Both the position numbers and the translations under genes were made by a program. This document shows, in pieces, positions 55,227-64,000 of a DNA stretch of 64,000 bases. The stretch is from Pseudocercospora fijiensis CIRAD86. Its lineage: Eukaryota; Ascomycota; Dothideomycetes; Mycosphaerellales; Mycosphaerellaceae. Every line of letters begins with the position of its first letter. Positions within the stretch are counted from its first letter, which is position 1. A model generated the notes under the pieces. It searched no databases. It was not told where the DNA came from and saw only the letters and a program-made list of their open reading frames with translations. The stretch is from the NCBI RefSeq assembly GCF_000340215.1, contig NW_006921541.1:2081527-2145526 (forward strand). The letters are read 5' to 3'.

Positions 55227-56426
55227 ATGACCAAAACACAGCGAAGGGCGGCCACAAGCTCGGAAGACTCTTTCAGTAGACACTATGCGGGGATATGGGG
55301 CGAGGAACGATGGCAAAATTCGCTGCTGCCGGCGCTGCAGAAGCCGACGCGATACTCCTGCATGCTGAATCGATATGCATCGCTTGAAATTGCCAAGCAG
55401 GCTGTGAGCAGTGCGGACGTCGAGCTCAGACCACTCCCTTTGCCTCCAATTGAGTCGATCAAAGACGATCAAGACCTCTCACGAAACTGCTTCGTAAAGT
55501 ACACAAAGGTGACTGCAGACTCGCCGACGGCAGTCCCTTCCAGTGAGCCTTTCCCAGCTCCGCATCCTTCACGAGACCACCTTCAGACGCACTGGAATTT
55601 GGATGCTGCCTCTCTGCTTGTGGCCCACTTGCTCAACGTTCAACATGGCGACAATGTTCTGGACCTTTGCGCTGCTCCCGGAGGCAAGTCTATAGCACTT
55701 TCCCAGAAGATCTGGCAACACCTGCATGCCGACGACAGCCCAGCCAAACAGAGAGTCGTGCAGCAGCGTCCGCTGAAGATTGGAAGTTTACATTCGAACG
55801 AAGCAGATGGGCCGAGACAACGACGGCTGGCCGCCAACCTTCATGGATACTTACCGAGAACTCTCTTCGATGGTCGGAATGTCACCGCTCTCCGCGTGGA
55901 TGGCACGAACTCGAAAGCAGAGTACGAGCTTCGTGTTCACACTCCTTCAGGCACGGTAGGCTACGATAAGGTGCTCGTTGACGCTCCATGCTCATCCGAG
56001 CGGCATATCATTCAAGCTCATATCAAAGCCAAAGCTGGTGGCAGACTCGCCGATGAGATGGTGAACTGGCGTCCTGGCTCTTCGAAGCGACTTGCTGAGA
56101 CTCAGTTGAAGTTGCTCATGGCTGGCCTAAAAGCAGTCAGGCTTGGTGGTACGGTCATGTATGCCACTTGCTCCATCGAGCCAACTGAGAATGACGGTGT
56201 CATTGAGAAGATGCTGTCGCAAGTAGAGAAGGAACGGAAGAAGGGTGCCAAGTGGAGCGTGAAGGTAGGCTTCAACGAAGGTCGCGGAGACGAAGTGTTG
56301 GAAGCACAACTGATCCGAGACTGGGCCGAGAAGAGCAAGCATGGCTGGATTGTGCTGCCCGACCATTCTAGTGGCGGCAACTGGGGACCACTGTTCTTCG
56401 CAGTTCTGAACAAAGTGCCAAGCTGA
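55227..56426 (+). CDS. NSUN4-like RNA (cytosine-5) methyltransferase
   Basis: 399 aa from ATG 55227, single exon. An upstream TTG start would add 34 residues but is not expected in a eukaryote. The fold is an S-adenosylmethionine-dependent Rossmann methyltransferase of the NOL1/NOP2/Sun family. Visible motifs: NVLDLCAAPGGKS at 143-155 (SAM binding), VDAPCSS at 251-257 with Cys255, and YATCSIEPTEND with Cys315, the two Cys of the PC and TC motifs that form and release the covalent RNA adduct. Short N-terminal sequence RHYAGIWGEERW resembles NSUN4-type enzymes, which methylate mitochondrial small-subunit rRNA. No clear mitochondrial targeting peptide is seen unless a further upstream exon exists. 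Confidence 0.85.
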   Translation: MTKTQRRAATSSEDSFSRHYAGIWGEERWQNSLLPALQKPTRYSCMLNRYASLEIAKQAVSSADVELRPLPLPPIESIKDDQDLSRNCFVKYTKVTADSPTAVPSSEPFPAPHPSRDHLQTHWNLDAASLLVAHLLNVQHGDNVLDLCAAPGGKSIALSQKIWQHLHADDSPAKQRVVQQRPLKIGSLHSNEADGPRQRRLAANLHGYLPRTLFDGRNVTALRVDGTNSKAEYELRVHTPSGTVGYDKVLVDAPCSSERHIIQAHIKAKAGGRLADEMVNWRPGSSKRLAETQLKLLMAGLKAVRLGGTVMYATCSIEPTENDGVIEKMLSQVEKERKKGAKWSVKVGFNEGRGDEVLEAQLIRDWAEKSKHGWIVLPDHSSGGNWGPLFFAVLNKVPS

Positions 56427-57034
56427 AATTATATGAGGGCAAATTTTGACTCATTCTACAACATCTAGGGGCTCTGCATCGTAGAAGAGCTTCATGGCTT
56501 GCTGAGTCTACGTTATGCGAGTGACAAGCGGAGCGTGGAGGAGCTCAAGAGCAGCCAAATGCTTCCGGCAAGTGGAGCCAGAACCTCTTCTGGACGGAGC
56601 TGCTCTGCAGACCTTCGGCCCAAACTTCTGGAAATGGCGAGTTCGTGAATCCGAGCACGACAATTCCATGTCAGCAAGGAGCTCAAATTGTGCTGGAGCA
56701 GGCGCGAGAGGAGCTCTTGGTCCCATGAGACTTCCTGAATGCCTACCTACCTCCTTTGACCACGGCAGCCGCGAAACTAGGGCCGGCGCATCACCAAGAC
56801 GACAACCTTCTTGACGCTCGCTTCTCGACACAGATATCTATTCTTTGACGTGCGCTTCATTCCCAGTCAACTTCAACATACAGCTCGCATATAGCATCTC
56901 TTACCACGCAGTAATCTTGCCAGAACTTGGGCTTCCTCCATCCGACGCAGGCTGCAAGGCGAGATAGAAGGTCAGCACCCCCATCGGTTAGCGCATCCAT
57001 CAAAATATGCTAAAGCTGTGTTGTAAGGCAGGCC
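56427..57034. other. Intergenic region, no gene seen
   Basis: A 99-codon plus-strand frame and its opposite-strand mirror are open here, but neither has recognisable domains. Read as 3' UTR and promoter sequence. Confidence 0.4.
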
Positions 57035-57760
57035 ATGGCTGAGCAGCAACTAAAATTCAGCGCCATCAGCACCCTTTACCGCTTCAACAGCGGTACATAC
57101 CGCGAAGCGCAAACGCACGTGAATACCCAGAGGAGACGTGCCGGCTTTCTCGATCTACCGCCAGAACTGCGAAACATCATCTACGCCCAATGCCTGATTG
57201 AGGACCCAAATATCGCGACATTTCACGTGAGACTTGAGGGACAGAGGATGCATAGGTCAAGATGGGATATGAGATGGGAGGAAATTTTGAATTGGTCAGC
57301 CCGTCCTCAGCTCCAACCTCAACTACTCCGCACATGCCACCAAGTCTGCGAAGAAGCGTTGCCGATCCTATATGGAAGCATTTGCTTTGCTTTCAGGGGT
57401 TCTGAAGTCCTCGAGTTCCAGCGCCTGATTCCCAGGGCAATTCCATACGTTCGCTACGTCTACATCATGGACGCAATCAATAAGGCAGACCTAAAGTGTA
57501 GCATACTGGCCGCTCACGGCTTCACGAATCTCGAGAGACTGGAATGGAATCCCATGTTTCTCGTGATGCTCAACGCAGCTCCGCATGCAGCAAATTCAAA
57601 GGTTTTTGCGCCCTTAATCCGCAACTCACGCGCGGCACGACGCCTCTTTGGGCTCGGCGGGCTGGAGGATAAATTTCTGGAGACATTGGCTTGCATTGGT
57701 GATCCAGCTGGGCAATGCTCCGCAGAGGTAGTGGCAAAGCTGAAAGAGCTCATGGACTGA
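57035..57760 (+). CDS. 2EXR-domain protein
   Basis: 241 aa, single exon, ATG 57035. The 2EXR signature is GFLDLPPELRNIIYAQCLIEDP (residues about 37-58) and LLRTCHQVCEEALPILYGSICFAF (about 98-121). The C-terminal part (LERLEWNPMF, KFLETLACIGDP) has the usual beta/alpha layout but no further motif. It is the third family member in about 6 kb, in opposite orientation to the other two, so local duplication is possible, but the sequences are well diverged. Confidence 0.72.
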   Translation: MAEQQLKFSAISTLYRFNSGTYREAQTHVNTQRRRAGFLDLPPELRNIIYAQCLIEDPNIATFHVRLEGQRMHRSRWDMRWEEILNWSARPQLQPQLLRTCHQVCEEALPILYGSICFAFRGSEVLEFQRLIPRAIPYVRYVYIMDAINKADLKCSILAAHGFTNLERLEWNPMFLVMLNAAPHAANSKVFAPLIRNSRAARRLFGLGGLEDKFLETLACIGDPAGQCSAEVVAKLKELMD

Positions 57761-57883
57761 AGCGGACTAGACTTGAACAAAGTAGCAGACACCTTCGTTG
57801 GATCGACGTAGATGCGAGAAATATGAGACAACTCGTGAAGACAAGCTCCACAGAAACCAGAACGAATCGTGAAGCGGTCTCTA

Positions 57884-58294
57884 TCACACCTCACAGCCCT
57901 CTGCCATGGCCTGAATCAACGCCTCAACCACCTTCTCACCAACCTTCAACTCCTCCTCCGTCCTCAAAGGCGGCACATGCAAAAACACAGCTTTAACCCC
58001 CTCCCCGTCCCCCCTCTTCTTCACTTCGGCCAAAATAGCATAATACAACAACCCACAAACAAAATTCCCAGCATCCTCCGAAACCCCCATCCCAGGCATA
58101 TCACCACCAATTTTGCCCTTCTTCTCCTTGCCAAAATTCTCCTTCCATCTCCTCACAACCTCCTCAAACTCCACTCCTCCAGCCTCTAATCTCTCCCCGA
58201 ACTCCCCCTACAAAGCCTCGGTTTCTTTTTTCGTCAAAGTCTTCCTCGCAGAATCCGGACACTCGAAATATACATCCCTCCTTGCGCCTCGTTC
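57884..58294 (-). pseudogene. Pyroglutamyl-peptidase-I-like C-terminal part, possibly broken
   Basis: The reading GVSEDAGNFVCGLLYY and VKAVFLHVPP (within 58,174-57,884) matches the catalytic Cys and His regions of pyroglutamyl peptidase I, which removes N-terminal pyroglutamate. The same frame continues upstream as IERGARRDVYFECPDSARK but meets a TAG at 58208-58210. Two explanations are open. It may be a nonsense mutation. Or there may be a phase-0 intron of 66 nt from 58273 to 58208 (GTATAT...TTTGTAG), although its branch site is poor. The N-terminal GFGPF motif and the catalytic Glu region were not found further upstream, where additional stops occur. Probably a degraded gene or one with several introns. 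Confidence 0.45.
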
Positions 58295-58927
58295 AATTGC
58301 AGATAATTATGGACACGTCTGCTGGTGTCATTGTTTGCGGCGTGCTCAAGAAGCAAGAAGTGCAGAGATGAAAGATGAAGCCGAAGTCTCGGGCACGGAC
58401 GTATACCGCAAACCTTGTGCTCCAGCCATCTCCAACCACGTCAATTCACACACATGGCAAGGATACGTCAGAGTCCAGAAATGCCCACCGCTCGCGCCTT
58501 CGCTGAGCGACTCCTCTTACGCCTCTACCAATTTGCAACAATCAGCTAGAATATCATTTCTGCTGTATGCTCGAATAGAGCTCGCCGTCGCCGTCGCCAA
58601 TAATTCACGCCGCGTACCCCACCTCACGAAGCGTGTAACGCGCTCATTGACCGCCGCGTTACTCTCTGCATGATTCTCGCCCAACGCAGACGAGCCTGAA
58701 CGGCACCGCATATATACAGCATCGACACGCTCGCATCACCCGGCAATACAGCTCTACACGACACTCGCGAAATTTGCGCCGGCGCATTGCGAACGACGCG
58801 ACGAAACACTGCCATCACTCCAATCGCCGGCCGGCACCCGAACCACACCCAAAGCATTCTTTAAGCCTTCAAAACGAGTTCCAAAATTACACGTCGAGGC
58901 CCGGGAACCCTGGCCTCATACTCCAGT
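58295..58927. other. Region between peptidase fragment and four-TM gene
   Basis: Contains no certain gene. A plus-strand 186-codon frame (58,113-58,673) runs antisense through the peptidase fragment and has no known domain. Possible upstream exons of the peptidase gene could lie at 58,380-58,500 minus (frame reading TWLEMAGAQGLRYTSV) but cannot be joined with confidence. Confidence 0.35.
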
Positions 58928-59545
58928 ATGGCGAGAAGTAGTATGACCCGGGAGAGGGTCATTGTGCGGCAATCATACTATTGGCCCGACTGGCAGTTGA
59001 ATGTATGGATCATAATCATGCTGGCAGCGGGAGGGGTGCTGGTGGGTGTGTTCTCAAGTTTCGTTGTTGTTCAGACGCATTTAGGGAAGTTGGGCATACC
59101 ATGGTGAGTAACAGCGCATCAACAGGATAAATGCAGACCATAAAAGCTGACAATGACTCCTAGGATCATGCCATTCGGCATCACAGTCGGAGCCCTTACT
59201 ATCGCATTTATCATTCTCATGCTCCTCCTGATCATCCAACGACGCCTGCTTCCCGGCATCCTTATTATCGGCTCCTTCATCCTTCTCGTTCTGTACATAA
59301 CAGGACTGATCGAGACTGCCATCCAACTCTTCGGACCTGCCGGAGACATCAATTCTAAGTGTCAACAATTCGTCTTCGACAATCCCTCCAAAGATCTCAG
59401 CATCAACACCCTGGCATGGCTAGAGCAGAACAGCATATGTCAGAGCTGGTTGGCTGCATTCTCCTTCTGGATTATTGGAGCCGTGTTCTTGGTGTATTTG
59501 ATTGTACTGGCCAGTATGGTTGCTCAGGGAGGTTATGAAGATTGA
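58928..59545 (+). CDS. Four-transmembrane protein, MARVEL-like
   Basis: Join 58928..59103, 59164..59545 (185 aa). The 60-nt intron has GTGAGT, branch GCTGAC and ends CTAG; splicing makes KLGIPW-IMPFG. Four hydrophobic segments are visible: about 26-48 (VWIIIMLAAGGVLVGVFSSFV), 60-82, 86-106 and 158-178 of the spliced protein. An extracellular loop with two Cys (CQQF and SICQSW) lies between helices 3 and 4. The topology resembles MARVEL-domain proteins of fungal membranes, but no family-specific motif is decisive. The N-terminal 20 residues are basic and hydrophilic, without a cleavable signal peptide. Confidence 0.65.
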
Positions 59546-60651
59546 GAAGCGTGAGAGGTGATGGGCAATCATGTGCAGGCTTCCCATGGTGTAGGGATGA
59601 ATAGATGATCTTTTGCATTGTTAGGAGGTGGTGCGCTACGTGTATATGATATCGAGGGGATACGAGCATGGAATGGGATCTGCATAGCTGCTGGCGTTGA
59701 CTTTGGAGATACCCGTGCTTGACAGCGCAAAATTGATATTGTTATCTCTGCAGCCCTTAGGCATCGACCTGTTTCTTTTCAGTCCCCCTACAGACCGCCC
59801 AGGAAACAAGGCCCCCACCCGCAGCATGTGCGCGACGACGGCTGCGATGGCATGGCGAGATCAAAGGCGCGAGGATCTCTTACCCGGGAGTCCCACTGGA
59901 GAGATGGATGCGGCTCTGTATCATAAGTTATCAGGGAGATGACTTCGGATGCGCGAACGAGTTGCTGTTCGAAGCCAAGACATTTCATTTCATACCCCGG
60001 GGTCAGCTACGCCGAGCACCCCACAGCCGTAACTGAAGGAGAATTATTGTCACCAGCAAGCGAAAAAGCTTCAAGGGCAAGATCCAAAGTATCTGATTCC
60101 GAACTTGGTCAGTAAGTTACGGCCACGGCAGCCATTCAGCGTACCGCTGAGGGAAGGGATCTAGCAGAAATGTGCGTGGTGATGGTCCCAAATTTCCAAT
60201 AACTTTATGACCCGGGAGAGCTGGGGGCTGGGGACCTGGGACCTCTTGAGTCTTGACCAACGGACGAACCCCTGATACCAAATCTGGAGGCCAGAAGCTC
60301 CATCTCAAGATCGGAAATTTGTTTGGAAGGCTCTATTCACGACGATAGCTCACAGTCTTTGCACAGGGGTGTTCGCAACAACAAATAATTCGGTTGTTTC
60401 TTCGAAAAGGTCAGAGTGAATGTGAAGGTCACACCGTCGGGTCAAACAACCCCGCCGTGTCTGCGCAATTGGAGACCAACCGGCAGAATCATATACTGGT
60501 CGATTGACGGAGGCTGTTTGCACCCTGTAGCATGCTTCATGAGTATGTATACAATCATGGGCCCGCCATGTACTCCAGCCTCTCCCCAACTGGGGTCTCC
60601 ATTTCACGTTCGGGTACCATTTCAACCACTGGCTGCTTGGCAAGATCGATC
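59546..60651. other. Intergenic region, promoter of the PL4 gene
   Basis: About 1.1 kb, with several CCCGGG-type words (near 59,884, 59,996 and 60,211) and two CTGGGG motifs at 60221-60226 and 60228-60233. No gene recognised; short frames on both strands are unsupported. Confidence 0.4.
60221..60233 (+). promoter_or_regulatory. Tandem candidate CreA sites upstream of the PL4 lyase
   Basis: Two CTGGGG (SYGGRG) motifs lie 7 bp apart, about 420 bp before the ATG. Paired CreA sites are the functional arrangement known from other fungal hydrolase promoters. Predicted only from sequence. Confidence 0.35.
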
Positions 60652-62737
60652 ATGCGGCTGACCACATGTACCTCTCTCTTGACGATACTTGCTGGCCCAG
60701 CGCTTGCGAAACTGAATTCTCACGAAGCAACACATAGGATAACGTTTGGTAACTCACGGCTGAATGTCTCTCTAGACAAGACCACTGGCCTGATCGACAT
60801 TCTCACTCTTGACAATCAAAATCTGCTCGGCACCAAGAACGGCTCAACAGGTGTGGGCCCATATCTCGATTGTTACTGTACTCCTTCCGGCGCCTACACT
60901 CCCTTTCGTTCACAAAACAATACCCACTACACTCTCCTCTCGGGCATAGATACCACCAATACGCCATGGATTGGGGTCATACAATTCGAGATTTATGCAC
61001 CCACCAACCAAACATTTCAACAATACTTCTTCCTGAGAGGCGAAGAAACTGGATTGCATACATTCACTCGTCTCACATATCATAATTTAACAACGCCTTT
61101 CCTTCGCAACCTGCAAGAATTGAGAACATTGTTCAGACACAATACGAAATTATGGAGCCATTTATCTACTACTGCCGACGTGTATTCACCCTTGCCGAAT
61201 TATAATCCTGCTGCTCCAGCTCTCAATACCACAGCACCGCACGGGCAAGCAATGGTACAAGATGCCACCTGGTTGATTCCCAATGCTTCTGACCCATACG
61301 TGGAATCAACATCATCTTACTATACCAAGTACACATTCTCGGACTCTTGGAGACATCATACAGTTCATGGGTTGACTTCAACTCCATCTGCTGCTAGTGA
61401 CACATTCGGTGCATGGTTTGTCATGGCGAACAAGGATACATATTTCGGTGGCCCTACGCACAGTGACCTTACAGTCGACGGTTATGTCTACGATTACATT
61501 GTGTCAAATCACCATGGCGATCAGACTCCGAACATCACGAACGGTTTTGAAAGGACTTTTGGGCCCGGTTTCTACTACTTCAATCACGGAAGTAACGGAG
61601 AGTCGTTACAGCAACTGAGAAGTGATGCTGAAAAAGTATACGCGAATGCTGGAAAATGGTCAGACTTCTACGATAGCATCGCGCCACACGTAGAAGGCTA
61701 CATTCCATCCTCAGGCCGCGGGACCTGGTCAGGTCACCTTACTCTACCAAAGAAAGCGCAAAATGCGGTTGCCATTCTGAGTGCTGCGGGGATTGAGATC
61801 CAGGACAACGTCTTCGATACCACGGCACATCAATACTGGGCCGACATCAATCAGGATGGATCAGTAACCATAGACAGGGTCAAATCTGGTACATATCGTC
61901 TTACCATCTACGGAAGCGGCATTTTCGGTCAGTTTATACATGATAATATCATCGTAAAAGCTGGACATACCACCAAAACTTCAGCAATCTGGCAGTCAGA
62001 AAGCGCAGGAACAGAGCTCTGGAGAATTGGAACACCAGATTGGAGTTCGGGAGAGTACTTGCACGGCGAACATCCCGATCCAACACATCCTCAACACCTA
62101 GCCGAAAGAAGAATCTACTTCGCCGTGTACGACTTCGTCAAAGACTTCCCACATGGCGTCTCCTTTCACGTTGGAAACGATAGTATCGCCAAAGATCTAA
62201 ATTATGTTCATTGGTCCGTCTTCGGTGGCTACGGGAATTCCATCCGCACAGAGCCATATCATGAGAATGGAATCGTGAACAACTGGAAGATTCTGTTTGA
62301 TGCCTCATCCCAAGACCTTTCCGACAAGACTACCGCGACTTTCACCATCCAACTCGCAGCAGCCAGGACCGCCGCGGGAAATACTGACATCTTTAATTCG
62401 AGTCAACGGTACTCAAATCTTCCATACACTGTCTCTGTCAATGGTCATCATTTGGAGCCTTGGATCATACCGTAAATATCAAAAAATTCCACATCGAATG
62501 ATGTTCATATTCGCTGACATTCTGTACAGGTATTACCAAAGCAGCTCCTGTGCAGTGAGATCTGCCGTGAGCTGCTATCACTTATCGCATAAATTCGTTT
62601 TTCACGTGTCGAAGCTCAGAGTTGGGAGGAATGAATTTCTGTTGAGTTTGCCGCGGAATGCTACAGGTGATGACAGTGCGTTGTTGGCGGAGAGTGTGTA
62701 TGTGCAGTATGATGCTTTGAGGTTGGAGGTGAAATAG
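60652..62737 (+). CDS. Secreted rhamnogalacturonan lyase, polysaccharide lyase family 4
   Basis: Join 60652..62471, 62530..62737 (675 aa). The frame without the intron ends 13 bases after WIIP with TAA. The 58-nt intron (GTAAATATC...TGTACAG, branch GCTGAC) restores a reading to the end (WIIPYYQSSSC...VYVQYDALRLEVK). ATG 60652 is chosen because it begins a typical signal peptide (MRLTTCTSLLTILAGPALA) before KLNSHEATHRITFGN. The N-terminal beta-sandwich domain runs to about 330, with RHNTKLWSHLSTT holding a candidate catalytic Lys. An FnIII-like middle domain (SGRGTWSGHLTLP, then YWADINQDGSVTIDRVKSGTYRL) and a CBM-like C-terminus follow. The layout resembles fungal RglB-type enzymes that cleave the rhamnose-galacturonate backbone of pectin outside the cell. 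Confidence 0.92.
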
Positions 62738-62913
62738 TTGGCTTGATCAGGTCGCGAGATGTCGTAACGTACATGCATTCAGGCTCAACATCTCAAGTCA
62801 AATAAAGTAAGGTATAGAAGGTACTCGATGCAGTGATATAGCAGGATCTTGTGACGGATCGAGGTAGAGTATATCTGTCAATTCTGCTTCCCTTGGGCTT
62901 CATAGTGTATCAT
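62738..62913. other. Convergent 3' ends of the PL4 and MFS genes
   Basis: Only about 176 bp separate the two stop codons. AT-rich AATAAA-like sequence (AATAAAGTAAGG near 62,800) could serve polyadenylation. Confidence 0.4.
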
Positions 62914-64000
62914 CTAGATCATGTACCGGAAGTTGGGATTCTCCTTGTCCGTCATGTCCTCAAAAGCATGCACCATAGCATCATCCGAAGCCTCATGCAC
63001 ACCCGCAGCAGCAGCTTCGTTCCGTTGAGAATTGCGCTTGCTCAGCGTCCACCGCAAAACGATCAGAGTCAAGATAAGCAAAGTGTAACATCCCAAATGC
63101 GTCGAGAAGGCAATAAAGTATCTCGGAGCATTCCACTTCAAGAACACTTGAGGACCTAAACACAACAAACATTAGCCAAAGAAATCATCCTCAACATCTC
63201 CCTTTTCTCCCCTATCAACTCACCAATAGCATTCCCCGTAGCCCACGCGACAAAATTCATAGTCACAGCCACAGACTTCTTCGTCTGACCCGCAACATTC
63301 CGACTCAACATACTCATCCCCAAACCTTGCGCCGCCCAAAAACTCAACACGACATAATAACTGATCAAAAGTCCCGCTTCCGTCGCAGTACTCGTATTCT
63401 CCACCGTCATCAACACAATCGTGCCCGCAAAACTCGGCAGACAGTAAACCGCCATGATCAAAATATTCTGTTGCGTTTTCTTGACCAGCCATGCGGAGGA
63501 GAATAAGATGATGATGATATACGCTCCCAAGACCATGGCGAGAAGTTGCGTTTGCAGCGTCGTGAACCCAAACCCTTTGATGATGATATTCGCGAAAGCT
63601 CCCAGACCGCCTGTAGGTAGAGTCGTGCAGAATTGTATGAGGCAATAGCACCAACACTGCAAATCGGTAAAAGCTTCCCACATTTGCTCTTTCCGGAACT
63701 TCTTATTTTGCAGACCCGTCTGATTCGCTCGCACGCGTTCCACCATCAGATGTTTATCGTCTTCGGAAAAACACGTGGCGCGCATGGGAGAATCCGGTAA
63801 ATACCAAATCACGAAGACGCCCCAGAGCGCAGAGAAACATCCGTACGTGATGAAGATGGCTTGCCAAGATTTGATGGGTCCGGAATGAATCAGACTGAAA
63901 CAGTAGGCCAAGAGACCGCCGACGATTTGTTGCATTCCGTTCATCGCGTACCAGAACGAGACCATGAGCGCTTGTTCCTCACGTTTATACCACATGGAAC
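62914..64000 (-). CDS. MFS transporter, allantoate permease (DAL5) family, 5' end beyond the window
   Basis: Complement of join 62914..63155, 63234..>64000. The 78-nt intron (GTGAGTTG...GTTTAG) joins WATGNAIG to PQVFLKWNAPRYF. The visible part covers the middle and C-terminal half of the protein: WYKREEQALMVSFWYAMNG, PDSPMRATCFSEDDK in the central loop, KGFGFTTLQTQLLAM, and SRNVAGQTKKSVAVTMNFVAWATGNAIG, all typical of the anion:cation symporter (ACS) family of MFS. Seven or more helices are present here. These proteins take up nicotinate, allantoate, pantothenate or similar anions; the substrate is not predictable. The cytoplasmic tail ends KENPNFRYMI, as usual for the family. N-terminal helices lie outside the window. 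Confidence 0.85.

Noticed and set aside
58113..58673. 186-codon plus-strand frame
   Set aside because: Antisense to the pyroglutamyl peptidase similarity, with no domain of its own.
58940..60215. Repeated TGACCCGGGAGAG word at 58,945 and 60,208
   Set aside because: Two 13-bp matches, one in coding sequence and one intergenic. Not enough to call a repeat or regulatory element.

Overview
The window is from a filamentous ascomycete, most likely a plant-associated Dothideomycete; a Mycosphaerellales-type genome is my inference. The genes have short GT-AG introns of 51-99 nt, with CTGAC or CTAAC branch sites visible in most of them. The repeats carry the CpA-to-TpA signature of repeat-induced point mutation (RIP). 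The gene content (a 2EXR-family group, a GH32 enzyme, a PL4 pectin lyase) also fits such a fungus. The sequence alternates between two kinds of DNA. Repeat blocks at about 1-17,150 and 23,480-41,540 are AT-biased, full of TAG/TAA stops and rich in CTAG/TATA words. Gene islands at about 17,200-23,455 and 41,540-64,000 have balanced composition and open genes.

First repeat block. A Copia relic (minus strand, running off the left edge, 99-bp LTR plus an initiator-tRNA-half primer site) is inserted into the integrase region of a minus-strand Ty3/Gypsy relic (A). A 5'-truncated plus-strand copy of the same Gypsy family (B, with chromodomain) lies head to head with it. Next comes a plus-strand Helitron relic (Rep plus PIF1-like helicase) with decayed catalytic motifs. 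The block ends in simple arrays: a 19-bp repeat, a 12-bp repeat of about 30 units, and a 57-bp repeat with two palindromes per unit.

First gene island. It holds a calcium/calmodulin-dependent protein kinase (+), a secreted GH32 fructan/sucrose hydrolase (+) and a three-exon MAPEG-family membrane protein (-). The MAPEG start codon lies only about 150 bp from the next repeat block.

Second repeat block. It contains a plus-strand relic of a DUF6589-like repeat protein, then a structurally complete Ty3/Gypsy element (E) with two 346-bp LTRs and a 5-bp target duplication, sitting in a 35-bp minisatellite. E also carries an extra ORF antisense to pol and a tRNA-like relic. A 3-kb minisatellite-rich zone and a minus-strand RecQ-like helicase relic follow.

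Second gene island. In order: PKR1 (V-ATPase assembly), SmD1 (spliceosome), a small SANT/Myb-like protein, a wax-synthase-like MBOAT acyltransferase, a three-KH RNA-binding protein, a BTB protein, two 2EXR proteins (one frameshifted), GAR1 (pseudouridylation snoRNP), an NSUN-type RNA cytosine methyltransferase divergent from GAR1, a third 2EXR protein, a pyroglutamyl-peptidase C-terminal fragment, a four-TM protein, a rhamnogalacturonan lyase and a partial DAL5-type MFS transporter. RNA-processing genes are frequent. The GH32 and PL4 enzymes point to feeding on plant sugars and pectin. The genes look individually transcribed, not clustered by pathway.
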